A DNA stretch of 64,000 nt. Source: Elusimicrobia bacterium GWA2_51_34 (GTDB taxonomy: Bacteria > Elusimicrobiota > Elusimicrobia > Elusimicrobiales > UBA9959). The stretch covers positions 62,001 to 126,000 of the forward strand of contig MGTS01000014.1 in NCBI GenBank assembly GCA_001799565.1, written 5' to 3'. The translations under genes and the position numbers were made by a program. The notes under the pieces are model-generated. The model worked only from the letters and a program-made list of their open reading frames with translations, did not search any database and was not told where the DNA came from. This document shows positions 15,424 through 22,875 of the stretch, in pieces. Every line of letters starts with the position of its first letter. The first letter of the stretch is position 1.

Positions 15424-16461
15424 TTATTCAACAGATTTCCTTTTAAAGCCGGTCTTACGCTTTATTTGTCCGGCCTGATCCGTTTTTGCTTTCCGGCACG
15501 CCGCTTCTTTTTTAATTTTAAGGAAATTTGAGCAGCGGGCGCGGTCCAGAGCGCCGGAGTCCATGGCTTTGTGCACCGCGCAACCGGGCTCAGTTTCATG
15601 GCCGCAGTTGGTAAACCGGCAGTTCAGGGACAATTCCTCAATGTCCTTAAATCCGTCCTTAACGCCGGCAGGCGCGTTCCAGGCCTCAAACCCCTTCATT
15701 CCGGGCGTGTCTATAAGGAGCGCGCCGCCGTCAAGGCGTATCAGGCGCCTGGTGGTGGTGGTGTGCGCGCCTTTGGAATCTTTTTCCCTGACGGCCGCGG
15801 TCTTTTGTTTCTTGTTCCCGGTCAAATTATTGATTATTGTGGATTTTCCCACGCCCGATGAACCGATGAAGGCGAGCGTGCGGCCCTTAGCCAGAAAAGG
15901 CGTAAGCAGTTCATAACCGCGGCGCGAAACGGAATCCAGCGCTATAACCGGCACGCCGGGGGCCAGCAGCGCGGTATCGGCGGCGCGTTCGGCGACGCAA
16001 TCGCAAATATCCGTTTTGTTCAGGATAACGGCGGGGGCCGCGCCGCTTTCCCGTACCGCGGTTAAAAAGCGCTCAAGGCGCCGCGGGTTATAATTTTTAT
16101 CCAGCCCCTGCACCACGAAGATAGTGTCGGCGTTGGCGGCTATGGTCTGTTCGGCTTTTTTTCCGTCCGACGCTTTGCGTGAAAGTTTGGATCTGCGTGT
16201 AAGAACGGACTGTATAGGCAGCCTTTGCGCCGCCGGTTTATTGGAAAGCAGCACCCAGTCGCCCACCACCGGCATTTCGCCTTCTGAAGCGGACGTATGC
16301 CTGAGCCTGCCGGAAATGGAAGCGAGCGCCGAACCTCCGGCAAAGCTTACTTCGTAGCAGCCGGCGTATTCGGCTGTCACCCTGGCCGCTATCAGGCCGG
16401 GGCCCGCGGCCTCAAACTGTTTCTGAAAAAAATCGTCCCAGCCGAGGTCTTCAAGTTTCAT
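15424..16461 (-). CDS. rsgA: Ribosome small-subunit-dependent GTPase RsgA
   Basis: A circularly permuted GTPase that helps 30S subunit maturation. An N-terminal OB-fold (residues ~20-90) precedes the permuted G domain: NKTD (G4) comes before GSSGVGKST (P-loop) and DTPGM (G3). A C-terminal zinc-binding motif with CRFTNCGHETEPGC completes the family architecture. At 345 aa it has normal length. The ATG overlaps the pyruvate-kinase stop by 4 bp, so the two are translationally coupled. Confidence 0.94.
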   Translation of the reverse strand: MKLEDLGWDDFFQKQFEAAGPGLIAARVTAEYAGCYEVSFAGGSALASISGRLRHTSASEGEMPVVGDWVLLSNKPAAQRLPIQSVLTRRSKLSRKASDGKKAEQTIAANADTIFVVQGLDKNYNPRRLERFLTAVRESGAAPAVILNKTDICDCVAERAADTALLAPGVPVIALDSVSRRGYELLTPFLAKGRTLAFIGSSGVGKSTIINNLTGNKKQKTAAVREKDSKGAHTTTTRRLIRLDGGALLIDTPGMKGFEAWNAPAGVKDGFKDIEELSLNCRFTNCGHETEPGCAVHKAMDSGALDRARCSNFLKIKKEAACRKAKTDQAGQIKRKTGFKRKSVE

Positions 16462-17498
16462 TTACGTTTGCTCCCGCGGCTGAATTCCCCCCCGTGCCGC
16501 TCCGTGTATTCTATTATCCGGTTCATCACGCGCACGGTTTCAACCGGGTATTTGCCGGCCGCGGTTTCTGCCGAAAGCATTACATAATCCGTGCCGTCAA
16601 GCACGGCGTTGGCCACATCGGACACTTCAGCCCGGGTGGGAATACAATGTTCTGTCATGGATTCAAGCATCTGTGTGGCGGTTATTACGGGTTTTCCCAT
16701 TAAATTACAGGTTTTAATTATGCGCTTTTGCAGGATAGGCACTTCCCAAAGCGGGAACATCACGCCCATGTCGCCCCGCGCCACCATAATTCCGTCCGCC
16801 GCTTCAATGATCTCATCCAGGTTCGCTATAGCTTCCCGCGCTTCTATTTTGGCTATTATTTTACATTCCGGGAGGGTAGGCTTAACCAGACTGCGCACAG
16901 CGGACACCTCCGCTTTGGACCGCACGAAAGACTGGGCTATAAAATCACAGCGCTCGCTTACGCAGAATTTGATGTCGGCGCGGTCCGAACTGGAAAGCAG
17001 CGGGAAATCCAGCCGGGCCATGGGGATATTTACGCCCTTACGTTCTTTAAGCGTTCCGCCCGCCGTTACCTCGCATTTAAGGCTGTCACGGCCTACGGTC
17101 CTTACCTCAAGCGCGATGTTGCCGTCGTCAATATAGATGAAATGACCTTTCTTGATCACTTTCAGTGAACCGCGGTAGTCAAAGGGGATTTCACCGTGCT
17201 TTGAGGTTGCAGCGGCCTGAACTAAAATAACCGCCTGTTTTCTTTTCAGTTCAACAGGCGCTTTAAGCCGCCCTATCCGTATGCGGTTGCCTTTGAGGTC
17301 CTGTAAAACGCGGATATGACGGCGGTATTTTTTATTCAGAGCGCGTACCAGGCGCACATTGGCCGCATGGCTCGCGCTTGTGCCGTGGGAAAAATTAAGG
17401 CGCACCATATCCAGCCCGCAAATCATCATCTGACGCAGTATGCCAGCTCCGGAGCTGGCGGGGCCAAGGGTGGCGATAATTTTTGTTTTTGGCGTCAT
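16458..17498 (-). CDS. pyk: Short-form pyruvate kinase
   Basis: Catalyses the last ATP-forming step of glycolysis. The N-terminal KIIATLGPAS, RLNFSHG, the metal-binding KIEAREAI segment, the MVARGDMG motif and ATQMLESM with PTRAEVSDVANAV are all in place, so the barrel and B domain are complete. The protein stops at 346 aa, right after the barrel helix VETVRVMNRII. The C-terminal allosteric domain of about 120-130 residues is absent. The stop is followed directly by rsgA, so this is a genuine short form rather than a truncation into noncoding DNA. Loss of effector regulation is inferred. Confidence 0.9.
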   Translation of the reverse strand: MTPKTKIIATLGPASSGAGILRQMMICGLDMVRLNFSHGTSASHAANVRLVRALNKKYRRHIRVLQDLKGNRIRIGRLKAPVELKRKQAVILVQAAATSKHGEIPFDYRGSLKVIKKGHFIYIDDGNIALEVRTVGRDSLKCEVTAGGTLKERKGVNIPMARLDFPLLSSSDRADIKFCVSERCDFIAQSFVRSKAEVSAVRSLVKPTLPECKIIAKIEAREAIANLDEIIEAADGIMVARGDMGVMFPLWEVPILQKRIIKTCNLMGKPVITATQMLESMTEHCIPTRAEVSDVANAVLDGTDYVMLSAETAAGKYPVETVRVMNRIIEYTERHGGEFSRGSKRK

Positions 17499-17566
17499 GT
17501 GGTTATTTTAGCTGTTTAGGCTGAAGGAAGAATAGACTGAAGGCTGTTCTAACAGACAATAAACAG

Positions 17567-17616
17567 AAAAAACCGCCTATGGAAAATTTAAAAACTTTCC
17601 TGAAAAAGCGGTTTTT
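17567..17616. terminator. Bidirectional intrinsic terminator
   Basis: AAAAACCGC (ending 17575) pairs with GCGGTTTTT (17608-17616), with a second inner pairing GGAAA/TTTCC. It has A- and T-tracts on both sides, between the tal–pgi stop (17644) and the pyk start (17498), and serves tal–pgi on the minus strand. Confidence 0.75.
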
Positions 17617-17643
17617 CCCTGCTTTGTTTGTAACTGCCTGACT

Positions 17644-17973
17644 CTACACAACTTTGCAGCGGCGTCTTTTGGAAATAAGGTATTCGCCGCTTTTTTTGTG
17701 CATTCTTGCCACAAGCTGGTGCATACCGGGCGTAAAATTATTCCAGTCAAACCACCAGTAGCCCGCGCTGTTCCTGCAGGCCTGCCAGGGCTGGTCGTCT
17801 ATGGACACGTCCATGCCGCTGCATTCTTGTGTGCTGATGCGCACAGAGTAGTGCCTTGAAGTTATAGTTTCAAGGGTCTTTGGGTAGTCTATGACCACAT
17901 ACTCGTTTGATTCGGTCAAGGTGTTCCCCCCGTTGGCTTTTACAGTAGTTCTCTTTGTCGCTGTCTTAAACAT
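17644..17973 (-). CDS. Possible internally initiated 109-aa Trp-rich domain protein
   Basis: In frame with, and nested in, the end of tal–pgi. ATG at 17973 with a strong Shine-Dalgarno GGGGAGGAG. The polypeptide has alternating hydrophobic strands and a Trp cluster (GYWWFDWNNF), suggesting a small beta-sandwich. It looks like an originally separate gene whose leader became coding. Independent translation is inferred only from the ribosome-binding site. Confidence 0.45.
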   Translation of the reverse strand: MFKTATKRTTVKANGGNTLTESNEYVVIDYPKTLETITSRHYSVRISTQECSGMDVSIDDQPWQACRNSAGYWWFDWNNFTPGMHQLVARMHKKSGEYLISKRRRCKVV

Positions 17974-20856
17974 ATCGCTCTCCTCCCCTTCGGATTTTTT
18001 GCTGCCGGGGTTTTTACCGGGCCTTCCTGTGTTTAACATTCCTTCGTTCAGATAGCGTAATGACCCGACGAGAGGATGTTTAAGGTGAAGCCTTAACACG
18101 CGCCTGCCCTTTGACTCAAGGGCCTCGAAATCCCCCAATGCCTGCGCCATTTCAAGTTGACAGAAGGTATATTTTTCCCCTGGTATACTTATATCTTTTT
18201 GCGCCTGGTTTGTCAAGATGACAAAGAGGGCGTTGTCGGGGCCGCCCTTGTGAAGCTGGCCGCTTGAGTGCAGGTATCTGGGGCCGTAGCTCATAAGGGT
18301 GGCTGAGGAGGCGCGGGTTTTAACGCTTTCCCGCAGCTTTTTAAGTTCCGCGTCCACCCCCGGGGTTTTGGGCAGATACGCCAGCAGGCCGAGATACTCA
18401 TTCTCCTTGAGGGCGGAAAACAGACACCGGAAGATATCGTCATATTCGGCGATATCGCCGCAGCCCGCGGAGGTTTTAAGCGCTTTTGAAACGAATACCG
18501 AGAGTTTGGCGCTTGAAAAGCAGGGTTTGGGCTCCGGTAATCTTTCCCCGGAAGAGATCCTGGCGAGTGTGTTAATGGTAAGGGTTTTAGCCGTCTGCAC
18601 ATCAGGCTGGTCAAAAGGGTTTATGCCAAGGACCGCGCCCGCGGCGGCTGTGGCTGTCTCCCAGCGGAAAAATTCCCCCCCCAGATCGTAGGGGTCGTTT
18701 ATGACAATTTCATAAACCGGGTGTCCCGCGGCTTTAAGCGCTTCAAGCTTTGCTTCCTTTTCCGGCTCGCTTGCGGAAACCAGGCGTACGCGCACGAAAA
18801 ACCGGTCGTTTTGATAATTACCGGGGTCTGAAAGTTCTTCCTGGCAGACCGGCACCACGCCTTTGCCTTCCTTGCCGGTGCTTTCGGCTACAAGCTGTTC
18901 CACCCATAAACTGAACGTTTCCAGCTTTTCCGGCATTACAAGCGTAAGTTTGTTTTTGCCTTCAAGGGCCAGTGTTCCCATCATGGCGCCCAAAAGCGCG
19001 CCCGGATTTTTTATTATTTCGTTCGTTTTGCAGAGGTCCGCCGTGTTTACGGCGCGCCGCAAAAGTTTGCGTATATCGGTTCCGCAAAGCGCCGCCGGCA
19101 CCAGGCCGAAATAGGACAGCGCCGAAAATCTGCCGCCGATATCGGAGGGATTGGTGAAAATTTTGCGGAATTTATTGTCTTTAGCCAGCTTTTCAAGGCC
19201 CGTGCCCTTATCGGTTATGGCTATAAATCGTGATCCGGGCTCAGGTGTTTTACTTTTTTTGAGCAGGTCCCAGAAATATTTAAACTGGCTGGACGGTTCT
19301 ATTGTGCCGCCGGACTTGCTGGCAAAGATAAACAGCGTTTTTTTAATATCTATTTCTTCGCGCACGAGCGCTATCCAACCGGGGTCCGTGGTGTCAAGCA
19401 CCAGCAGCTTAGGGTACTTCGGGTTCTGGAATACGCTGCGCAGCACCTCAGGCGCGAGGCTTGAGCCGCCCATGCCCATAAGCACCGCGTGGGTAAAGCC
19501 CTCCCGGCGTATCTCAAGGGCGAAGCTCTCTATTTCGCGGGTTTTCTCCAGCATTTTGAAAGGGATATCCATCCAGCCGAGGGCGCCGGCTATCTGTTTT
19601 TTATTTACGTCATCTTTTTTCCAGAGTTCGGGATCCTTCAGCCAGAGCCGGCCGGCGAAATTAGAATTTGAAAAGTTTTCCAGGGTTTCGGAAAGTTTCT
19701 CTCCGGGCAGTTTGTTCCCGGACGCGGGCGGAGCCTCGAAGGTGGAAACGGCTTTCCGTTTTTCCTCAATAATTGAGATAACCGAATTATAGGCTTGTTC
19801 AAATTGTTCAATCCCGTCCTTTTCAAGCTTATCAAAAACCTCTTCCAGGTTTATGCCCAACCCTTTCAGCGCGGTCAGGCGCCTTTTTGCCGCCGCCACA
19901 CGTTGGGACAGAGGCTCCGTGTTGGCGTGGCCGTGGTTGAGCCAGGCTTCAAGCGCGGCCTCAGGCAGAGTGTTTATAGAACCGTCCAGCGCCAGTTCGT
20001 CGGCATACAGGGTGTCTTTATAAGCCGGGTTTTTTACCCCGGTGGAGGCCCATAAAATACGCTGACGGCGCGCGCCGGCGGCTTCAAGCTCCCTGAAAAG
20101 CGGGCCTGAAAAAAGCAGGAGATAGGTTTCGTAGGCTGCGAGTGAATTGCTTACGGCTATTTTGCCTTTAAGGGCGGCGGCGGCCGATTTTCTGGCGGGT
20201 GCGGGTGTTTCGTCAAGGAGGCGGTCCATGGCGGTGTCTATGCGGCTTACAAAAAAACTGGCCACCGAGGTTATACCGGCAAGCGGAAGTCCGTTGTTCC
20301 TGCGCCAGACCATGGCTTCAAGGTAGGTTCTGGCGGTTTTTTCGTAGCGTCTGGCCGAAAAAATAAGAGTGAAATTAACGTTCACGCCTTTTTTAAGGAG
20401 CGCCAGCCCGGCAGTAAGGCCCTCGCGGGTAGCCGGCACCTTTATCATTACGTTTTTTCTGTCTATCCTTTCAAACAGGCGTTCGGCTTCAAATTCCGTG
20501 GCGGCGGCGTCGCCGGCGATAAGCGGCGAAACTTCCACGCTTGCAAAACCGTTGGCGCCGCCGGAGGCGCGGTAGGTTTCCATTAAGAGGTCGGCCGCGC
20601 GCTGTATATCCTCCACCGTCAGGGCTTCGTAAATTTCCGGCGCGGTGGCGTTGCCCGCCGCCAAAGCGTTCAGGGTTTCTTCGTAAGCGGAGGATTGCAG
20701 AATGGCCTTTTCAAAAATTGAAGGGTTTGAGGTCAGGCCTTTTATGCCGGAGCCGGCTATAAGTTTTGACAGCCCCCCCCCAAGCACCAGGTCCCGGCTG
20801 ATATTGTCCAGCCACAGGCTCTGGCCGGCTGTTTTTGTATTCGCGTTTGATTCCAT
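17644..20856 (-). CDS. tal-pgi: Bifunctional transaldolase/glucose-6-phosphate isomerase with extra C-terminal domain
   Basis: Residues 1-~370 are a transaldolase (LTSNPSIF near 41-48; Schiff-base Lys139 in VMIKVPAT). Residues ~400-930 are a phosphoglucose isomerase (FASKSGGTIEP; PRYLHSSGQLHKGGPD), a known fusion linking the pentose-phosphate and glycolytic pathways. The fusion family normally ends soon after GRRVLRLHL. Here a linker rich in Gly, Lys and Glu leads into a 109-aa Trp-rich domain from Met962. That methionine is preceded in the DNA by GGGGAGGAG 7 bp upstream, so the tail may also be made as a separate protein starting at 17973. The gene starts with GGGAG 6 bp ahead of the ATG and follows rpiB. 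Confidence 0.93.
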   Translation of the reverse strand: MESNANTKTAGQSLWLDNISRDLVLGGGLSKLIAGSGIKGLTSNPSIFEKAILQSSAYEETLNALAAGNATAPEIYEALTVEDIQRAADLLMETYRASGGANGFASVEVSPLIAGDAAATEFEAERLFERIDRKNVMIKVPATREGLTAGLALLKKGVNVNFTLIFSARRYEKTARTYLEAMVWRRNNGLPLAGITSVASFFVSRIDTAMDRLLDETPAPARKSAAAALKGKIAVSNSLAAYETYLLLFSGPLFRELEAAGARRQRILWASTGVKNPAYKDTLYADELALDGSINTLPEAALEAWLNHGHANTEPLSQRVAAAKRRLTALKGLGINLEEVFDKLEKDGIEQFEQAYNSVISIIEEKRKAVSTFEAPPASGNKLPGEKLSETLENFSNSNFAGRLWLKDPELWKKDDVNKKQIAGALGWMDIPFKMLEKTREIESFALEIRREGFTHAVLMGMGGSSLAPEVLRSVFQNPKYPKLLVLDTTDPGWIALVREEIDIKKTLFIFASKSGGTIEPSSQFKYFWDLLKKSKTPEPGSRFIAITDKGTGLEKLAKDNKFRKIFTNPSDIGGRFSALSYFGLVPAALCGTDIRKLLRRAVNTADLCKTNEIIKNPGALLGAMMGTLALEGKNKLTLVMPEKLETFSLWVEQLVAESTGKEGKGVVPVCQEELSDPGNYQNDRFFVRVRLVSASEPEKEAKLEALKAAGHPVYEIVINDPYDLGGEFFRWETATAAAGAVLGINPFDQPDVQTAKTLTINTLARISSGERLPEPKPCFSSAKLSVFVSKALKTSAGCGDIAEYDDIFRCLFSALKENEYLGLLAYLPKTPGVDAELKKLRESVKTRASSATLMSYGPRYLHSSGQLHKGGPDNALFVILTNQAQKDISIPGEKYTFCQLEMAQALGDFEALESKGRRVLRLHLKHPLVGSLRYLNEGMLNTGRPGKNPGSKKSEGEESDMFKTATKRTTVKANGGNTLTESNEYVVIDYPKTLETITSRHYSVRISTQECSGMDVSIDDQPWQACRNSAGYWWFDWNNFTPGMHQLVARMHKKSGEYLISKRRRCKVV

Positions 20857-20881
20857 ATTGCTCCCTGGTACTAACGTGATA

Positions 20882-21000
20882 GCGGCTGAAGGCTACTGAA
20901 AGCTACGGAAAGCAACTGAAAGTAAGAAAACCGTTTGATGCCGCCATCTTACTTTCTGTGGCCTTCAATTGCTGTATTTTGCTTTCCTTTGCTATCAACT
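20882..21000. repeat. Inverted array of 10-bp units (family B)
   Basis: Left arm of five 10-bp units (GCTACTGAAA, GCTACGGAAA, GCAACTGAAA and variants, 20882-20931). The right arm is the reverse complement in the same register (~20948-21000). The same unit set recurs at 58537-58650. It fills the rpiB–tal gap. Confidence 0.88.
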
Positions 21001-21029
21001 ACCATCATACCTGCCGCCTATTCACCGGA

Positions 21030-21485
21030 TCATAAACGAAAGTTCTTTTCTAAGGCGGTTATTTTTTCAAGCCGGCGTTTATGCCGTTCCTCGCCGGTGA
21101 ACTTCGCGGAAAGATAGGCCCGGGTCACATCGGCCGCGAGTTCCACGCCGATCACGCGCGAGCCCATGCACAAAATATTTATATCGTCGTGTTCCACACC
21201 CTGCCTGGCGCAGTAGGTGTCGTGGCAAAGCCCGGCGCGCACGCCGGGGAATTTATTGGCGGCAACGCAGGCGCCCACGCCGCTGCCGCATATTACAAGG
21301 GCGCGTTCGGCGCGCCCGGCCTTTATCTCCAGCGCCGCTTTAGCCGCGAAGTCGGGGTAATCCACGGATTTTGAGGCGGAATCCGTTCCCAGGTCCGCTA
21401 CTTCGTGGCCCAGGCTTTTTATCAAAACTTTTAATGTTTCTTTAAGTTCAAAACCGGCATGGTCGCAAGCTATGGCAATTTTCAC
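21030..21485 (-). CDS. rpiB: Ribose 5-phosphate isomerase B
   Basis: Interconverts ribose 5-phosphate and ribulose 5-phosphate, complementing the transaldolase downstream. A 151-aa protein of normal length with ACDHAGFELK at residues 6-15, the phosphate-binding GTDSASKSVDYPDF, the active-site Cys in VICGSGVGACVAANK and the family ARQGVEHDDIN segment. The start is GTG at 21485, with GGAGGT immediately upstream; that site doubles as the last two Gly codons of a small upstream frame. Confidence 0.95.
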   Translation of the reverse strand: MKIAIACDHAGFELKETLKVLIKSLGHEVADLGTDSASKSVDYPDFAAKAALEIKAGRAERALVICGSGVGACVAANKFPGVRAGLCHDTYCARQGVEHDDINILCMGSRVIGVELAADVTRAYLSAKFTGEERHKRRLEKITALEKNFRL

Positions 21486-21486
21486 T

Positions 21487-21660
21487 TTAACCTCCGCGTA
21501 CCGAATTTAAAAATTCTATCATTTTGGACGGCGCCAAATCCGCGGGATCCGCGCCGAAAGTAAGCTGTATGCCGGGACTAAAATCAGTTTTACTCTCTAA
21601 GTCAAAAGAGCCAGCGGGTTTCCTGGGCGCTCCAAGACCGGGTTTTTGGAGAAGAAGCAC
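21487..21660 (-). CDS. Possible 57-aa protein or gene remnant upstream of rpiB
   Basis: A GTG-initiated frame ending one base before the rpiB start. Its C-terminal part (GIQLTFGADPADLAPSKMIE, then FLNSVRGG) reads like real protein and its last two codons form the rpiB ribosome-binding site. No family recognised. The N-terminal part overlaps a hairpin-rich region, so it may be the surviving 3' end of a decayed gene. Confidence 0.35.
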   Translation of the reverse strand: MLLLQKPGLGAPRKPAGSFDLESKTDFSPGIQLTFGADPADLAPSKMIEFLNSVRGG

Positions 21661-21730
21661 GAGGTCTTACTCCGGCTCCGGAACTTGCCAACCCGACATA
21701 GCGGGTTGGCTCAAACATCCTCGCCGTCCC

Positions 21731-21782
21731 GGAGGCCGTCTGATGGCCATAGGCCCTGATACGGCACCTCCAGAGGATTGGG
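21731..21782 (-). repeat. REP-like palindrome (family Q), copy 1
   Basis: Minus-strand reading CCAATCCTCTGGAGGTGCC, then a hairpin with outer stem GCCGT/ACGGC and inner GGCC-TAT-GGCC. Copies at 21968, 40661, 50554 and 53943. Confidence 0.8.
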
Positions 21783-21967
21783 ATTCGCTCCAGACCCCAT
21801 GCTTAACCCTCAAAGGAGCGCTCAGGGAACCCGCCGGCGCTTTTTTTAATAGGTGTCCCCGCCCTGTTTTCGATACTTCCTATTTACCCACCCAGAGGTA
21901 GCCGCCAATCTTATTACGGTGTAACGCATACCTTTTTTCTGAATATCCTAGTTGGAGGGTAACCACG

Positions 21968-22020
21968 GGAGGCCGTCTGAAAGCCACAGGCCCTGATACG
22001 GCACCTACGCAGGCATTGGG
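21968..22020 (-). repeat. REP-like palindrome (family Q), copy 2
   Basis: Same orientation as copy 1, about 190 bp away. The hairpin outer stem is identical; the inner part reads GGGCCTGTGGCTTTC. Confidence 0.8.
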
Positions 22021-22071
22021 TTTCCTACGCGGCGTAAGGGCACCTCCTCGCTTGGCCTATATGCCTATACC

Positions 22072-22875
22072 TTAAATCTTTTGCAGGTCGGTTTTTTTTA
22101 CCCAGCCTTTTATTCCTTCTCCGGGCAGGCCGATTTCGTAAAACTCCTCATCCGCTTCATCCAGTATTTTTACAAGGCGGGCTTCCGGAAGAGTGGCGCA
22201 GGCTTTGAATTTTTCGCCGGGGCCGCTTAAAAGCGCGGCTGGCGCCGCGGCAACGGCGCCATGCGTGAACGGGGAACTGTAGCGTATCCCTATCCAGAAC
22301 AGGAAGAAAAGGCAGGCGGCGGACATTGTATAAGGCGCTGTTTTAAGTTTTTCTTTCAGCGCCGTTCCCGCCAGCGCGCGCAGCGCTCCGGCAAGACAGG
22401 CCAGCCAGAAAAAAAATATCGCCAGGGCTTTAAGCTCAAGGTCGGATAAAAAATAATACAGGTAATGAAGCGACTTCGGCACTCCGTCCGGAACGAGCGC
22501 CTGGCCGGTCTGCTTCAGGGCGTAATCAAGGTTAGAGCGGATATCGGGGTTACGGGGAAGCAGTTTAAAAGCTTTGGCGTAATAAAGCACGGCGAACCCC
22601 GGTTTACCTAATCTGAAATAGGCGTTGCCGGCGTTATAAAAAGCGTACGGGTTCGCGCTTTCCGCATCGGTCATCTTAAGGTAGCCGTCAAGCGCTTCCT
22701 GGTATTTGCCGTTTTTATACATGTCGTTGATCTCGGCCAGTTCATTCTTATCGTAAGCGGCGGCCGGGCAGGAAAAAGCGCAGAGACACAGAAGGCAGCA
22801 GGCGAGGACCTGTAAAATTTTGTAACCGGTAACCGGTAACCGGTAATCGGTAAATGATGGAACTGTCGCGATCAT
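22072..22875 (-). CDS. batE: BatE-like TPR and SH3 membrane protein
   Basis: Last gene of the Bat operon. A 267-aa protein with signal peptide/anchor, two TPR-like repeats (DMYKNGKYQEALDGYLKM; YAFYNAGNAYFRLGKPGFAV), two membrane helices (~145-215) and a C-terminal bacterial SH3 domain (LLSGPGEKFKACATLPEGA-type, ending GWVKKTDL). The ATG overlaps the BatD stop (ATGA). Residues ~9-19 (TDYRLPVTGYK) are encoded by a five-unit 7-bp repeat array (22823-22857), so the array forms the n-region of the signal peptide. BatE proteins work with BatA–D at the inner membrane; their biochemical role remains poorly defined. Confidence 0.85.
   Translation of the reverse strand: MIATVPSFTDYRLPVTGYKILQVLACCLLCLCAFSCPAAAYDKNELAEINDMYKNGKYQEALDGYLKMTDAESANPYAFYNAGNAYFRLGKPGFAVLYYAKAFKLLPRNPDIRSNLDYALKQTGQALVPDGVPKSLHYLYYFLSDLELKALAIFFFWLACLAGALRALAGTALKEKLKTAPYTMSAACLFFLFWIGIRYSSPFTHGAVAAAPAALLSGPGEKFKACATLPEARLVKILDEADEEFYEIGLPGEGIKGWVKKTDLQKI
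22823..22857. repeat. 7-bp tandem array (family G) inside the batE coding region
   Basis: Five units: TAACCGG three times, then TAATCGG and TAAATGA. The unit TAACCGG is itself self-complementary when tandem. Related array at 43318-43396. Confidence 0.9.

Larger units (their letters stand above)
21661..22071. other. Structured noncoding stretch between BatE and rpiB
   Basis: No convincing gene. It holds a perfect 9-bp hairpin (GCCAACCCG at 21687-21695 with CGGGTTGGC at 21702-21710) and two copies of a REP-like element (21731-21782 and 21968-22020). I could not match it to RNase P RNA, tmRNA, SRP RNA or 6S RNA signatures on either strand. Confidence 0.5.

Noticed and set aside
21486-22071. RNase P RNA, tmRNA, SRP RNA or 6S RNA
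   Set aside because: No GAGGAAAGTCC, no tmRNA ends, no SRP core; hairpins are explained by REP copies.
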